Below the pieces are notes generated by a model. The model saw nothing but the letters and a program-made list of their open reading frames with translations, ran no database searches and was not told the origin of the DNA. Source: Xiphydria camelus (taxonomy: Eukaryota > Arthropoda > Insecta > Hymenoptera > Xiphydriidae). From it: 64,000 bases of DNA. The stretch's first letter is position 1; the number at the start of each line of letters is the position of its first letter. Both the position numbers and the translations under genes were made by a program. The stretch lies in contig OY783194.1 in the NCBI GenBank assembly GCA_963678675.1, positions 31,288,278-31,352,277 on the forward strand. Direction: 5' to 3'. Positions 11,602-22,730 of the stretch are shown in pieces.

Positions 11602-11976
11602 CAGGGTGTAACAAAATAAGTGTAAAACATTTCAGGGGGTGACTCCTCGTCGAAAAAGGGATAGGGTCTTTCATATAAAGAAACTTCATTTGAGCATCCC
11701 TTGTTAAGATACAGCCCCTTAAAGGGGGTACATGAAATTTGTTTTACAATTTTTTTCACAAACACTAAAAAAGTTACAAAATTGAAATTAACGTGACATT
11801 TTCTACTATCAAAGACACTCAGCCAGTAATTTATTTGGTTTACCCCATGGTTGTAAGGGATGGAAAACGCAACGCAAGGGATGCTCAAATGAAGTTTCTT
11901 TATATGAAAGACCCTATCCCTTTCTCGATGAGGAATCACCCCCTGAAAGGTTTTACACTTATTTTGTTACACCCTG
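11602..11976. mobile_element. Foldback MITE ending CAGGGTGTAAC
   Basis: CAGGGTGTAACAAAATAAGT and its complement, TA on both sides. Arms extend through AAAGGGATAGGGTCTTTCAT and AGAAACTTCATTTGAGCATC, with a central spacer. Two other elements with CAGGGTGT ends are at 28617 and 52017 but have unrelated interiors. Confidence 0.75.
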
Positions 11977-12018
11977 TATAGTTCGTATAGAACCGAATCC
12001 ATATAGAATTTTCCACCT

Positions 12019-12199
12019 GGGTAGACCGAGGCGAATCGGATCACAGATCTATATTTGTTAAATCGTGGTGAAAATGAGCATTTCGTTTGTCCGCATTACT
12101 TCATCAGAGAGGAACGAAGTGATACGAATGATCGAAATGCTCCTCTTCAACACGATCTGAGAAATATGAATCAGTGTTCCGATTCGCCTCGGTCTACCC
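12019..12199. mobile_element. MITE family G copy (near complete)
   Basis: GGGTAGACCGAGGCGAATCG / complement, arms through GGTGAAAATGAGCATTTCG. It sits between two family E ends, so it separates or joins two E copies. Confidence 0.7.
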
Positions 12200-12629
12200 G
12201 GGTGGAAAAATTTTATATATTTTGTATATGATCCGTATGTGGTTTTGTTCACATATCATGTGAGGCTAAATTTACTCACCGGGAAAGAAATTTCAATCAC
12301 TATTTTATCTTACTATTTATGAATTTTCGGCCTATATTGATATAAGACTTTATTGCAGATTAAAACGTTATCTTCAAAAAAAGTATTATACAAATATCAG
12401 CGAAAAGTTCACAGGTAATGAGTGATTGAAGTTGCTTTCCTGGCGAGTAAGTGAGAAGCCTCATATGGTGTGGATTATATACGATTTCTACATTAACCAT
12501 ATAAGGGCTATATAGATTTGTAAATGATTGTACAATCCATATGTAGTCTTCATATGGTTAATATAGAAATCACGCAATCCATATATGACCAAAACCACCA
12601 TATGGATCATATAGAACTCTTCCGCCTAA
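12197..12629. mobile_element. MITE family E copy with nested MITE D
   Basis: Left end GGGTGGAAAAATTTTATATA and right end CATATAGAACTCTTCCGCC. The interior is interrupted at about 12257-12469 by a family D copy (CATGTGAGGCTAAATTTACT to AGCCTCATATGG). Confidence 0.65.
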
Positions 12630-13807
12630 AAGTACCCTGCTCGTACGCACCGATCGAGTCTTCGTACGCTTCCGACTCTCGATCCGCTCTCTCCGGGCTG
12701 TTCGCGCGCGGCCGAAGCACCCGGAACGGCGCGGACCGGCCAAAAATCACTTTCGACTTCGCGCTCGTATCGGATGCGGACGCGCGCCTGTTTACCGCGC
12801 TTCGATCGAGAAAATTCCTCGGGTCGGCGCGCGGGTCCGTTTTACCGAAACAGATTAGAGAGGATACCACCCCGCAGGTAATTCCGTCGGTTTTCGAGAA
12901 TTTCGGAGGGGCGAATGGAAAATAACGCGGGTGGGGCATTTAACGTATCAGTTCGGGGAATGCGCGCTTCCATGGTCTCGCTGGCCGATAGCCGGAAAAA
13001 TTACAACCGAAACACTTAAAATGAAGCAGTCAAGACCCGGCCGATATCGGGCGCTCGGAGTAAACATCGCCACCTATGCGCGGGACCCGATGTCGGTGAA
13101 AGTGATTTTCTAGGACGAATCGCGTCGTAAAGTCTTTCCGGGCGCGTCGGGCTGCTCCGAGGAAGAGAGGGAGGGACCCTCCGTTCGTCGGTATACGGAG
13201 AGCCCGTCTCGATTTCCCCCCCCCTCTCGCTCCCTCCCCCCCACTTTGGCGGAGCGGTCCGAACGCAAATCCGACCTCTCTTCGCGCGGCGGACCGATCG
13301 TTGCTTCGTGGAACGACGCGGTTTTCGCGGAAGGAAAACCGGGTTTCCAAGGATCATATGGTCGACAGATGGCCGCGCGTTCCTACGGTCGGGTCGGTCG
13401 GTTCTGTCCGCACGGATCCGCCGAGCTTTTCCGCTCCGCGTGCGCGAGGACGCGCAATAGAATGTAATAAATATTTCCTCCGAAGAGAGAGAGACGCGCG
13501 AGTAGCTCGACGCGGGAGGAGGAAGCCCCCTCGTGGTTGGAAAGTCTTTCGCGATGTCTTATTCATTGACGTCCGCCCGGCGCGAGAGACCCGGTCGCGC
13601 CGCGTCACGTGGCGCTCTATTCGCGTCCCTCGAGTTCGAAAGTTTTGGCAGAGCCCCGCGAGCCCGTTCCTAATTTAACGATTTCATTGTGCCGCCGCGG
13701 CATGCGTCATACCACCGACCGCTATCCGACGAATTACGTATCCCATCGGAGAGCCGGCTCGCGCTTCGTTTTTCGGCACTCGCGCGAGCGGTCATCGGCG
13801 TTTCCCT
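12630..13807. other. No feature: CpG-rich DNA
   Basis: C- and T-rich patch at 13215-13250; nothing else recognised. Confidence 0.5.
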
Positions 13808-14480
13808 GCCCAAATAGACATATTATGCACGTAAATTGTGCAGCAACTTTGGATGGTGTTAGCTCATACGGCGCATCGAGGTTGTGTGCTCTGTGAGGCG
13901 TTTATCGAGCAAGCGTGTATGTGACATCAAATGACTTCAAAATAATACAAATAAAATGCTAAACTTTTATACTCGATACGCGAGCAATTTTTCGTTGATG
14001 CGAATCGATTGGTTTGGATCACACTTTAATGTAAATTTAACAATTTGTTTAACCCTCTGATAAGCGCGCGTGGTGTAGGTATCCCACACCCCAGGCAACT
14101 TCTTTTCATTATCCAGAGCCGGATGAAATTTTTTTTAAGCGCCGGTACATTGTTCATTGAAAATACGAATTTTTTACGAGAACGTGTCGGGATGTAAACT
14201 TATTCTTAATTTTATTATAGGTAATTCCAATTTTAATTAATAAAAATAGAAAATCAAGAGGCAATGCTTACACATTATCTCAAGATATGTCCAAATGTGA
14301 ATAATATCTGTTACAGAAATCATAATCTTGAAATCATATGAACATTAAACACAAATATTATGGGATGTACCTTACACCCTATTATTTTTTCAAACTTATG
14401 CGGTAAAACACAATTAAAATTTAAAACGACAATTTTTTTTTTCATGAATATCGTGACGATCATACAAGTCTATCCGGGGA
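13808..14480 (+). mobile_element. Repeat family L copy with a different insertion
   Basis: GTAAATTGTGCAGCAACTTT to GACGATCATACAAGTCTATC. It lacks MITE A but is interrupted at about 14050-14390 by DNA with end-like GGTGTAGGTATCCCACACC and the rough complement GGATGTACCTTACACCC. Confidence 0.55.
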
Positions 14481-15212
14481 GTTTCGCCTCGTGCGACGTC
14501 GAAGCCCGAGGATATTTCCGGGGCAGAAAATCGCGGCTCCGCTCGGTGGACGGAAGTGCACTCCGGCGATAAGGGAGTGCGGTGCGCGGGGGTACGCGTT
14601 TCGACGCCGTCGATATATACGGGCGTCATCGACGATCCGTGATGTATGCGAACGATAGCGCGCGCGATAGCCGGGACGAAATCGTCCGGACGACGGCGGA
14701 CGTTTCGCTCTAATGGACATTCCGAGCATACCCGGGATCCGAGGGTCCTTCGAGGATCGGTACCTCTACGGATATATCCCTCGAGACGCGCTCGCGTCGC
14801 TGAAACAAACGAGTCCCGATCGTGATTTGCCGCGGATGACGACGGTTCGCGGATGGACGAAGAAATTGACGAGGGATGTTATTACCGAGCTGTGGAGGGA
14901 TGACGCGAATTTGTCTCACGGATGCGAGGACTGCACTGAGAAGAAAAACGTACTTGTTTTGAATAATGGTAACTGAATATTTCCAGTAGCATATTTCATT
15001 GATTAGAACGAATATCGAATAAATGAAGATATTATTCTATTCAATCTCAATAATATTTTTATAAGTTTAATCCACGTTCATTCTAATCAAATAAATATGC
15101 AATTAGGAATACTCATTTATCGTGTTTACTTGAAAGGAGGATGTTTTCGTGGAATCGCGCGACGCAGAGTAGAGATCGTACTTTTCGATCGGAAGACACG
15201 TGGTTTCTTTAT
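14481..15212. other. No feature seen
   Basis: CpG-rich to 14940, then AT-rich with a weak inverted pair near 14995-15115 (TTCATTGATTAGAACG / CGTTCATTCTAATCAA). Confidence 0.45.
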
Positions 15213-15684
15213 CACTGAGAACAATTATTATCAGTGGGTAATGTTAATCAAACGTTTGGTTTATGTGCACTGAGAATAATAATTAGGTTAAGATGACAAA
15301 ACACAGCCAGTTAAATGCGTTTAATTATTCTAATCAAAATACCAGTCAGTCGAACCAAGTATTTAGTTATTCCGAAAAAAATGTTTAGTTATTCTAACCA
15401 AAGAATGATCAGTTTAACCAAACAGATGGAAGATCTCGTTTACCAAGCAGTTTGGTCATCGTCTTATTCTAAGATTTTAACGAAATATTTTTATCGAGTT
15501 TCTTATAAAATATATTTTTATAAACAAACTCTTGGTTACGACAAATAACTATTCGTTATGGCAACGTAATGTTTTTAGAATGTTTGGTTGCGACAACCAA
15601 ACATTTGTTTTCGCGATAAAAATATTACGTTATTCCCATATCAATCAAACGTTTGGTTTTAACATTACTGATCATTTTTCTCAC
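15213..15684 (+). mobile_element. MITE family H copy with nested MITE I
   Basis: CACTGAGAACAATTATTATC to GATCATTTTTCTCACA, with AATCAAACGTTTGGTT near both ends. Family I (15268 to about 15477, CACTGAGAATAATAATTAGG) is inserted in its left arm. Confidence 0.65.
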
Positions 15685-15836
15685 ACAATAAGAAAATAGT
15701 GTTAATTTTTAACACTCTTTCTCTCCGGTGTGGATCCATATCTACCATATCTGGTGTTAATCAGTCTTATGTCATTGTTATCTTAACACCACAAAAGTGG
15801 TCTACATAGGTCTAAATCGCAGAATTTTTCACTCTG
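15685..15836 (+). mobile_element. MITE family C copy
   Basis: AATAGTGTTAATTTTTAACA, GGTGTGGATCCATATCTACC and AAAAGTGGTCTACATAGGTC match the family; ends are partly eroded. Abuts family H. Confidence 0.65.
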
Positions 15837-16239
15837 CATTGTATCGCTTTCGATTCGTGCGCCGCATCGCGGTCCGCGCGCGAAAGGGCCGAAACGGAAG
15901 ACGACGAAGCTCTCCGATCCGACGATACACGCGCGCGAACGGGGCGAGATTGGATCGAGATGGCGGAATCCAGAAATACCAAATAGTTTTCTAAAACTGT
16001 ACGACGGATGGACAGCTGGCCGTCATTAAAACCCCATTAGCGAAGGGGCTCTCCCTCGGACGAGTAAGACGGCCCCAAGTTCTAACAATATCCCCTTCGC
16101 GGCCTTACCACCCACGCGATATCAGCCTCCCTTGCGCGAACTTACGATCCGGCGCGCCTGGCCGCTGGACGTGCGCGCGAGACGTCGAGGGGAAACGGAG
16201 ACGCGCGTCGCTCCTCCGAGAATTTCGCAAAGGGTTGTA
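15837..16239. other. No feature seen
   Basis: CpG-rich unique DNA between two transposon clusters. Confidence 0.5.
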
Positions 16240-16747
16240 TTGAGAAAAAAAATGTTATATTTAATGAAGTCTACGTTCACGGATTTGGGAATGCAGAATC
16301 AATTGCTCTGATTAATAAATTTGATCATAACGATTAACGACTATTTGACGGAAAAAGGCTGCAGTCCATTCGAGTCAATTTTATTAGTCCAAGTAACCTG
16401 ATCTGCGTTCACGGAAAAAGCTAGGTACCTATACATTAATTTTGTCTCAGTAACAACATCGATGATCAGTTGTTACAGCAGCATTTTTTTGTTACGCCAA
16501 CAAAAAACGTTTGCTGTCGGGATGAAAATGTTCGACGGGTTTCCCTGGTTACCATGAAAATCACTGCTTTTCCTTCGTTGTTTTTTATTACCTACCCTAA
16601 CAAATCGACTTGTTATCACTATTTTAACTCAGATATTTGTTGCACTAACTTATTATAAATAACGTTACACTGACAGATTACTTCGTTCCGTGTTCCCCCA
16701 CCCGTAACCGCCAATTCATTCAAATTTACTACATTTTTCTCTCGGTG
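16240..16747 (+). mobile_element. MITE family A copy split by another insertion
   Basis: Left part through GTAACCTGATCTGCGTTC (to about 16410) and right part CCCACCCGTAACCGCCAATT to CTCTCGGTG. Between them are about 290 bases that begin ACGGAAAAAGC and end CGTTCCGT, flanked by GTTC on both sides. Confidence 0.65.
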
Positions 16748-17278
16748 TGATGTTCGCCGATTTTTCGCGCCCACCGTGAAACGCGCGGAGGAAAAGGGAT
16801 CGCGACCGTCACCGCGCGAACAAGCGCGAACTCCGGTCGACTATTTGGGCTCGTTTATCTCCCGGTGGCACCCCCGCTGCGCGCGCGCGCGCTTAATAAA
16901 ATACTGAAAGATGAAACATCGCGCAAACCGCGGGAGCGACTTGACAATAAGTAGAGCTCCGCCTCGGGGGGACAGAAATAACGCGAGTGCGCGCACGAAC
17001 TACGAGCCCGGCGAGGGGGCCGGGGTGGTGGTTCGGCTTTGTAGCGGCAGATCAAACTCGGCGGGTCATTAATAAAATCTGGCGGAGCAGCCATCGTCCG
17101 TCTTTCATTCCCGGGGCGTCTTGATTTACTTTACATAAATACGGAGTTATAAATACAATTTCGGCTGTAGCGTCGCGCGGGAGACGACGGCGGCGATGTG
17201 GTCGTGGTAAGTCCCTCGCCGAGCGCGCGCGTTTCTCTTCTCGTCGAACTTGATCTCCTTCCGCTTCCGCCGCCGCCG

Positions 17279-17296
17279 CGCGCGCGCGCGCGCGCG
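17279..17296. repeat. (CG)9 tract
   Basis: Uninterrupted alternating CG, the longest of several in the window. A candidate Z-DNA former. Confidence 0.85.
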
Positions 17297-17541
17297 TCTC
17301 CCCCCGTTCCGCAGCGCGATCTCACGCGCCGACAACGGTACGAGGAGCGCGAGATTTTACGTGGAAAGAGAAGCAGCGCGAGACTCTCGCGCGCCCGCGC
17401 TCTCTGCTCGGTGGGTGGGGGGGAGCCCCCTGGATCGACGATGCGATCGATGCAACCGGCGCGCGGGGACTCCGATGGAAGGAGAGCCCCGGCGCGTTGT
17501 CCCGGACGAGCAGAGCGCTCGCTCGGGCGTCGAGCGGCTCG

Positions 17542-17544
<3 letters not shown>

Positions 17545-17573
<29 letters not shown>
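17545..17573 (+). repeat. (GA)n microsatellite
   Basis: About 14 GA units in CpG-rich DNA. Confidence 0.95.
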
Positions 17574-17575
<2 letters not shown>

Positions 17576-18028
17576 GGAGGGGAGGGACGGCGACATCGTA
17601 TTTCTTCTGGAAATACCCCCTGCCAAGCTCACGGAAAGTTGCATAACCGGGGATTTATAAAAATAATTTGTGGCCGCTGCGCGTACGCCCGCCGACGCGA
17701 TCTCGAATCTGGCAAACACGTGACGCGAACCGCCGGTCCGTCCCGCGCAGCGCGGCCTCGCCTCGACCAAGGCCGCTTCTAGGTGGATCCCGAAGGATCT
17801 CCCCGAGAGCGAGACAATGGGAGCGCGAGAGCGCACGTTGCGCGCACGTTTCTCGCCCCGCGCGCCCTCTCGGACTCCTGTCCTGCGACGCACACGGTAC
17901 GATGTCTCTCTCGTGGCGCGCGGGGTCATCTGGCGCGCACGCAGCGCCCTCTATCCGTGCGCGAATAGGTACTGGACATGGTATTTGGAAAGCGGGGGAG
18001 ATGCGCTAATTATTATTCTTTTTCCGTG

Positions 18029-18440
18029 GGACGAATCGGATGAGAGATCCGTATTTCTCAGATCGTGATGAAAATGAACAATTCGATCATTCGTATTACA
18101 CTGAGAGAAAAATGTAGTAATTTTAACGAAATCGGCGGTTACAAATGGGGGAGTGCAGATCCAGTTACTGGGTCTAATAATCGACTCGAATGGGTTACGG
18201 TCTGTTTCCTTCAAATAGTCGTTAAACGATATAACCAAATTTGTATTAGTCGGGGCAACTAATTCTGCATCTCCCACCCGCGTAAACGCAAATTTAATGG
18301 AATATGCCATTTTTTTCTCTCAGTGTACTTCATTCCTCTCCAACGAAGTAATACGGATGATCGAAATGCCCATTTTAACAACGATTTAAGAAATCAATGA
18401 TCCGACTCGCTCTGCGATCCAATTTGCACCGGGTCTACCC
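18029..18440. mobile_element. MITE family G copy with nested MITE A
   Basis: ACGAATCGGATGAGAGATCC at the left and CCGGGTCTACCC at the right. Interrupted at a TA by MITE A (18099-18325). Removing A and one TA restores the family sequence CATTCGTATTACTTCATTCC. Confidence 0.75.
18099..18325 (-). mobile_element. MITE family A copy (reverse orientation)
   Basis: CACTGAGAGAAAAATG to TTTTTTCTCTCAGTG, TA duplicated at 18097-18098 and 18326-18327. The body is the reverse complement of the other A copies. Confidence 0.8.
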
Positions 18441-18479
18441 TAAAGGATTGAAACTATCGAAATGTATACCATATAAAAA

Positions 18480-18933
18480 AAATTTAATTTATAATATACC
18501 TACCTACTTTTGTATAAAGCCTTTTTCTAACGCGTGATCATGAAGATTAACCGTAATTACGTAATTATACGGTAGAAACGTAAAATTAACCGTAATTATG
18601 TAATTATACGGTAATTATATAATTATTCTATAATTACACGGTGAAAAAGTGGTGTTAATTTTTAATACCATTTCACCAATGTGGACCCATGTGTACCACA
18701 TCTGGCGTTATCCAGTCTAATTTCATTGTTATTTAACATCAAAAGTCGTCTATATAGGTCTATACCGCAGAACGTGTTACAGTATGTGAAAATTAATATA
18801 TTTCCTTATGAAGTTTCCAAAGGAACAAAATTTCAAAAAGGAGTATAAGTACCTATTAATTTTCGTGATCACGTGTTGGATAAAAGCTTCACACACAATT
18901 ATATTAAATGTAACAGACAACTTTTTTACAGTG
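18480..18933 (+). mobile_element. MITE family M copy with nested MITE C
   Basis: M landmarks CTAACGCGTGATCATGAAG and the right end CTTTTTTACAGTG flank a family C copy (18637-18785). A GTAATTATACGGTAATT-type degenerate repeat fills 18550-18636. Confidence 0.55.
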
Positions 18934-19334
18934 TACAACGCGAAATTGGTGTTAATCGTTAGTTGGCTACACGGTAAAAAAATCGTTTTTATTTAAACAA
19001 CCGATAAACGTCCTCCTCCTCCTCGCGACCGAGGCCAGTTTCATCGTGGTAGATATACGACGCCCCGAGCACGGTCGTGCGCTCCGATAACAACGATATA
19101 CCGGTTACACGATCGTTCCTTCGACGTCGTAACAAATTGATATCTGACCGAAGCACCGCGCTCCGGAATAAATCAGCGGCGCCCCCGAGACAGGATCGAC
19201 TCGGCGAGCGCGATATCGGGGCACGATCTCCCGATCTAAATCGATCGACCAGCCTAAACGATTTCAATTTGAGACGGTGTACGGCGTACATCTCCGGAGG
19301 ACGGGGACCGCGGGCTTTTATTTCGTGTTCGGCG

Positions 19335-19390
<56 letters not shown>

Positions 19391-19510
19391 AGGTCCAGCG
19401 ACGACGGGCCGAGCGGGGCGACGCCTACGTGGGAACACCGCGGGGGGTCCGGTCTCGAAGTCGCCTAGATATACTCGCACGCTTTCGTTTTCCCCGCGTA
19501 TCGACGTACT

Positions 19511-19548
<38 letters not shown>

Positions 19549-20119
19549 TCGGAGTCGTGAAACGACGCGAGCGTAGAAGAAATGTCGAGCGTTGAAGTTG
19601 ACCACGCGCGCTTTCAGGGTTACGTCGCCTCGTTAACGTCTCCGTCGAGATAACTCGCCGATCTAATCCCGCGTCGGTCGTTCGGACCGCGACTTTACGA
19701 TACCGACGCGCCGCCGGTCGCCCGAAAACGACCGGCTGGACGATTAAGCGCAAATAAATTTGTATAGCCCACGCTGCACCGCTGGCCGTTTCTTTTCGCG
19801 CGTCAACCTACCTACGTAGGTACGATGCCCGGCCGGAGGTTCGCCACGTGGCGATAATCTTATCGCCCCTTGATGTTTTCCTTCCTTTCGGCATTTCGTC
19901 GTTTATCGATCGTCGATAAACGACGTTTCTTCGTCCCGTATAGGTATGCGCGTGCAGAGCTCGTGGAATTCTTCTCGAATAAAAGGTGCCTCGGTGTTTT
20001 AGTTTTTGTGTTAGTTTAATGGACACCCGGATAGAGAGACTTGTACGATCGTCAGGACGTTCACACAAATTACAACGATTGATTGCTCTGAATTCTACGT
20101 TTGTTTTGCCGCATGAGTT
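18934..20119. other. No gene: CT microsatellites in CpG-rich DNA
   Basis: The 254- and 172-codon frames here read through the CT tracts as Arg-Glu or Ser-Leu runs and are not genes. Confidence 0.55.
19339..19388 (+). repeat. (CT)25 microsatellite
   Basis: 50 bases of pure CT, with a second 32-base CT tract at 19514-19545. Confidence 0.95.
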
Positions 20120-20355
20120 TAGAAAAATAATAGTTCTTTGAAAAATCTTCTGATTTGCATTATAATGTGATTCAAATTAATCGTATTTATTGTAACAACG
20201 TATTAATGAAGAATTGTGCATGCATCGAATAACTGTTTAGCATTTTATTTGCATTAATTTGAAATCAATTAATAACACACATATATTATACTTGCTTTGT
20301 GATGCACCATAAAGCGCACAACCTTGATGCATCATGTGAGCTAATACTATCTGTA

Positions 20356-20513
20356 CTGAGAAAAATTTATTGATCGCACAGCAATAAGTGTACGATCGAA
20401 CATATCTTTTGCTGTCTGTCACAGATAATATTTCTGCCATGAGAGCAAAAACTTCCCAGCAAAATCTAGCTTTGCTAAGACTGCAAAGTCATCTTCTTCC
20501 GTGTTCGTGATTA
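20356..20513. mobile_element. Foldback family K fragment
   Basis: CTGAGAAAAATTTATTGATC, then CGAACATATCTTTTGCTGTC and ACAGATAATATTTCTGCC, matching part of the 10440 copy. It adjoins a minus-strand family L fragment (about 20120-20352). Confidence 0.5.
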
Positions 20514-21499
20514 CCTGCACTTCTAGAATCATCCCACCATTGATTTTCCGTGAGACAAACTGCTCTGCTATTTTTATTACACGAAATATCAGTGGAATCA
20601 GGCGATGGTACGGTATAGCTCACTCTCTCTCCACGTGTAGATATATGTCTATTGCGCGTCTACCGGAAAAAAATAGACGTCGCCTCGTGACAGTACAGCA
20701 CGGGTCCTCTGTGACTGCGCGAACGAGGAAGGGCGAGCGAGCGAGCGAGGGACGGGGGGACTCCCCCTCCGTCCTCGACTCGAGCGGAAGTGGATGGCTC
20801 CTACGAGAAGTCGCAGCGGGTGCGCACCGAGTTGTCGAACCCCCGCCTGCGACGCGGCACGCCGCGCGACCTTAATGGAATTCAGCGCCGTTTATAATTA
20901 TTATTTCTCGATGCCGCGCGCGTGAGTTATACGGGCGACGCCTGTAACACGTCGCGGCCCCGGCGTTCCCCCGGCGGCCGGTGGAACGCGACGTCGCGCA
21001 CGGGGAAGTGGATAAAGTGCACGCGCGACCGTCCGTCCGTCCATCCATCCCCGTCCGCTCTCCCGTGTACGCGCTACGCGCGTTCTTCGCGGCGTGGGAA
21101 ATGTCGTCTAGCACCCACGCGATTCGCCCGGCATTGTTGTCTTCTATAAATGTTGCCCGTCATCTTTTTGTAATTTTTGTTTTCTTTTACACCGGCTTAG
21201 TCGAGGGAGAGTCGTTTCTCGAAATTTCCGTATCGTCGGTCGGTGATAGGGGCGTAACTGTCCCCACGATGGGTTCCGAGAAAATTGGATGGATCGGCGG
21301 GTCGAGAGGAAATCGTCGTAAACACGAAACGGAAGCGCGATGACCGGTGCTTTAGCGAGCCCGCGGCGGTGGGGACGCTGATAAAAACAAATGTAGTTCA
21401 ATGAGCCAAATGTCGTTAGCCGATTTTTCCTCTACATAACAGTTGACTCAAGTGATCACTTTCATCGAATCGACGAAGCGATAGTTATGTTGTACATTA
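20514..21499. other. No feature seen
   Basis: Mostly CpG-rich unique DNA up to the D copy at 21500. Confidence 0.5.
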
Positions 21500-21668
21500 C
21501 GTGTGAGCTTTTGGATCATATTTGTGTAATACTTTTTTTTTGAAGATTACGTTTCAATCTACAATAAAGTCTTGTATCGATATAGGGCAAGGATTCCAAA
21601 AATGATAAAATAATAGTGATTGAAGTTTCTTTCCCGGCGAAGAAGTTTAGCCTCGCGTGATACGTGGA
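21500..21668. mobile_element. MITE family D copy (left arm lost)
   Basis: GTGTAATACTTTTTTTTTGA, ATAGTGATTGAAGTTTCTTT and CGAAGAAGTTTAGCCTCG identify it. Confidence 0.55.
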
Positions 21669-22286
21669 AGTGATTTCCTCAAGTTCAGCGAGGCTCTCGA
21701 ACCGCGCCTATTAGTTCGCGCGGGATGACACGTTTTTACCTGGTGAATGGGTAGCTCACGCCGGGCCGAGGCGGGTCGGACCCGTGTCTTTCCTCCATTG
21801 ATTTATTCGTCCCACCCCCGCTGGATTACCCGGGAGAGAGCCGTGAGTCGGCTCTACGCGTTCATTTGTCATTCGCAGTAGAGCGATTCGAAAATAGGTA
21901 TCAAACGGGTAGCCGTGTCGGATAGCGCCTGTTCACTCGTCACCCGACCACGTTCGTTCTCTCTTCATCGTATCGTCCTCTCTTCGCGCGATGCGGTTGC
22001 GAGCGATAAAGACAGAAGAGAGAATAGAATGTAATTCATTATTCCGCTCTTCTCGGGCTTGCGCAATCCTCGTAAAATTGTAGCGAAAGTACAGCAAAGA
22101 TAATTATATAAACAGGATTTAATAAGTAACGTCCGCCCGTGGTCGTAAGAGCGAGAGTTGCGAAGTCGATGTTTAAAATCCAGGAAGCGAGAAAGACGCT
22201 CCAAACGCGCCGGGAGAAGGGAATGCTGGAATGACGAGCACGTGGAAACAAATAAATCGTATAATATCACTTACAAAATGTCTATA
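21669..22286. other. No feature seen
   Basis: Unique DNA of mixed composition. Confidence 0.5.
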
Positions 22287-22730
22287 CCGAGAAAACAATT
22301 TATTTGTAGTTAATAAATGTGTGTTTGAACATGGCGAAATAAACGTTTTATCGAATCATGTAAACATTCGTTGACTATTACGATATTTATTCGGCACAAT
22401 TGAATTCTTTGAAGCAACTATTTGAATGAAATAAACGTTTTAATAATTAACACGTATTTTCTCGTCCTGATAAAACACTTATTTTGCCGTATTTTAAGTT
22501 ACATTAATCAATTGTTAATAAACTGTTCTCTCGATTTAATAAATTTCGGAACAAGGCAAAGTTATTGTTACGATAACTACAATCTTAATAAGAATTATGG
22601 TAAAACTTGTAGAAGTTTCAAATGTTGCTGTAATATTTACAAAAATTGCCATTATCGTGACAACGAATTGGCCTTGTTCCGAAAATGACCACAAACTGTA
22701 AAAAAAATACAGATTTTTTTTCCGTGCGGC
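22287..22730. repeat. Repeat family O copy with 142-base foldback inside
   Basis: ACAATTTATTTGTAGTTAAT, ATTCGTTGACTATTACGATA and TTAATCAATTGTTAATAAAC match the split copy at 40075-40680. A foldback (22543-22684) begins TTTCGGAACAAGGC and ends with its complement. Confidence 0.55.
22543..22684. mobile_element. Foldback with TTTCGGAACAAGGC ends
   Basis: TTCGGAACAAGGCAAAGTTA pairs with the sequence ending GGCCTTGTTCCGAA. Arms of about 30 bases hold several mismatches. Confidence 0.55.

Larger units (their letters stand above)
11263..12021. mobile_element. MITE family E copy broken by two foldbacks
   Basis: Left end CAGGCGGAAAAGTTCTTC at 11263 and right end ATAGAATTTTCCACCTGGG at 12004-12021. 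Between them lie a 150-base foldback (11452-11601) and the CAGGGTGT foldback (11602-11976). Confidence 0.6.
16748..18028. other. No gene: CpG-dense DNA with CG and GA tracts
   Basis: Holds the (CG)9 and (GA)n repeats; long open frames are Arg/Ser/Ala-rich composition products. Confidence 0.5.

Noticed and set aside
14713..14976. 87-codon plus frame with mixed amino acids
   Set aside because: No recognised motif; sits in CpG-rich DNA with similar frames on the other strand.
18989..19753. 254-codon minus frame and 172-codon plus frame
   Set aside because: Both read through CT microsatellites as Arg-Glu or Ser-Leu runs in CpG-rich DNA.
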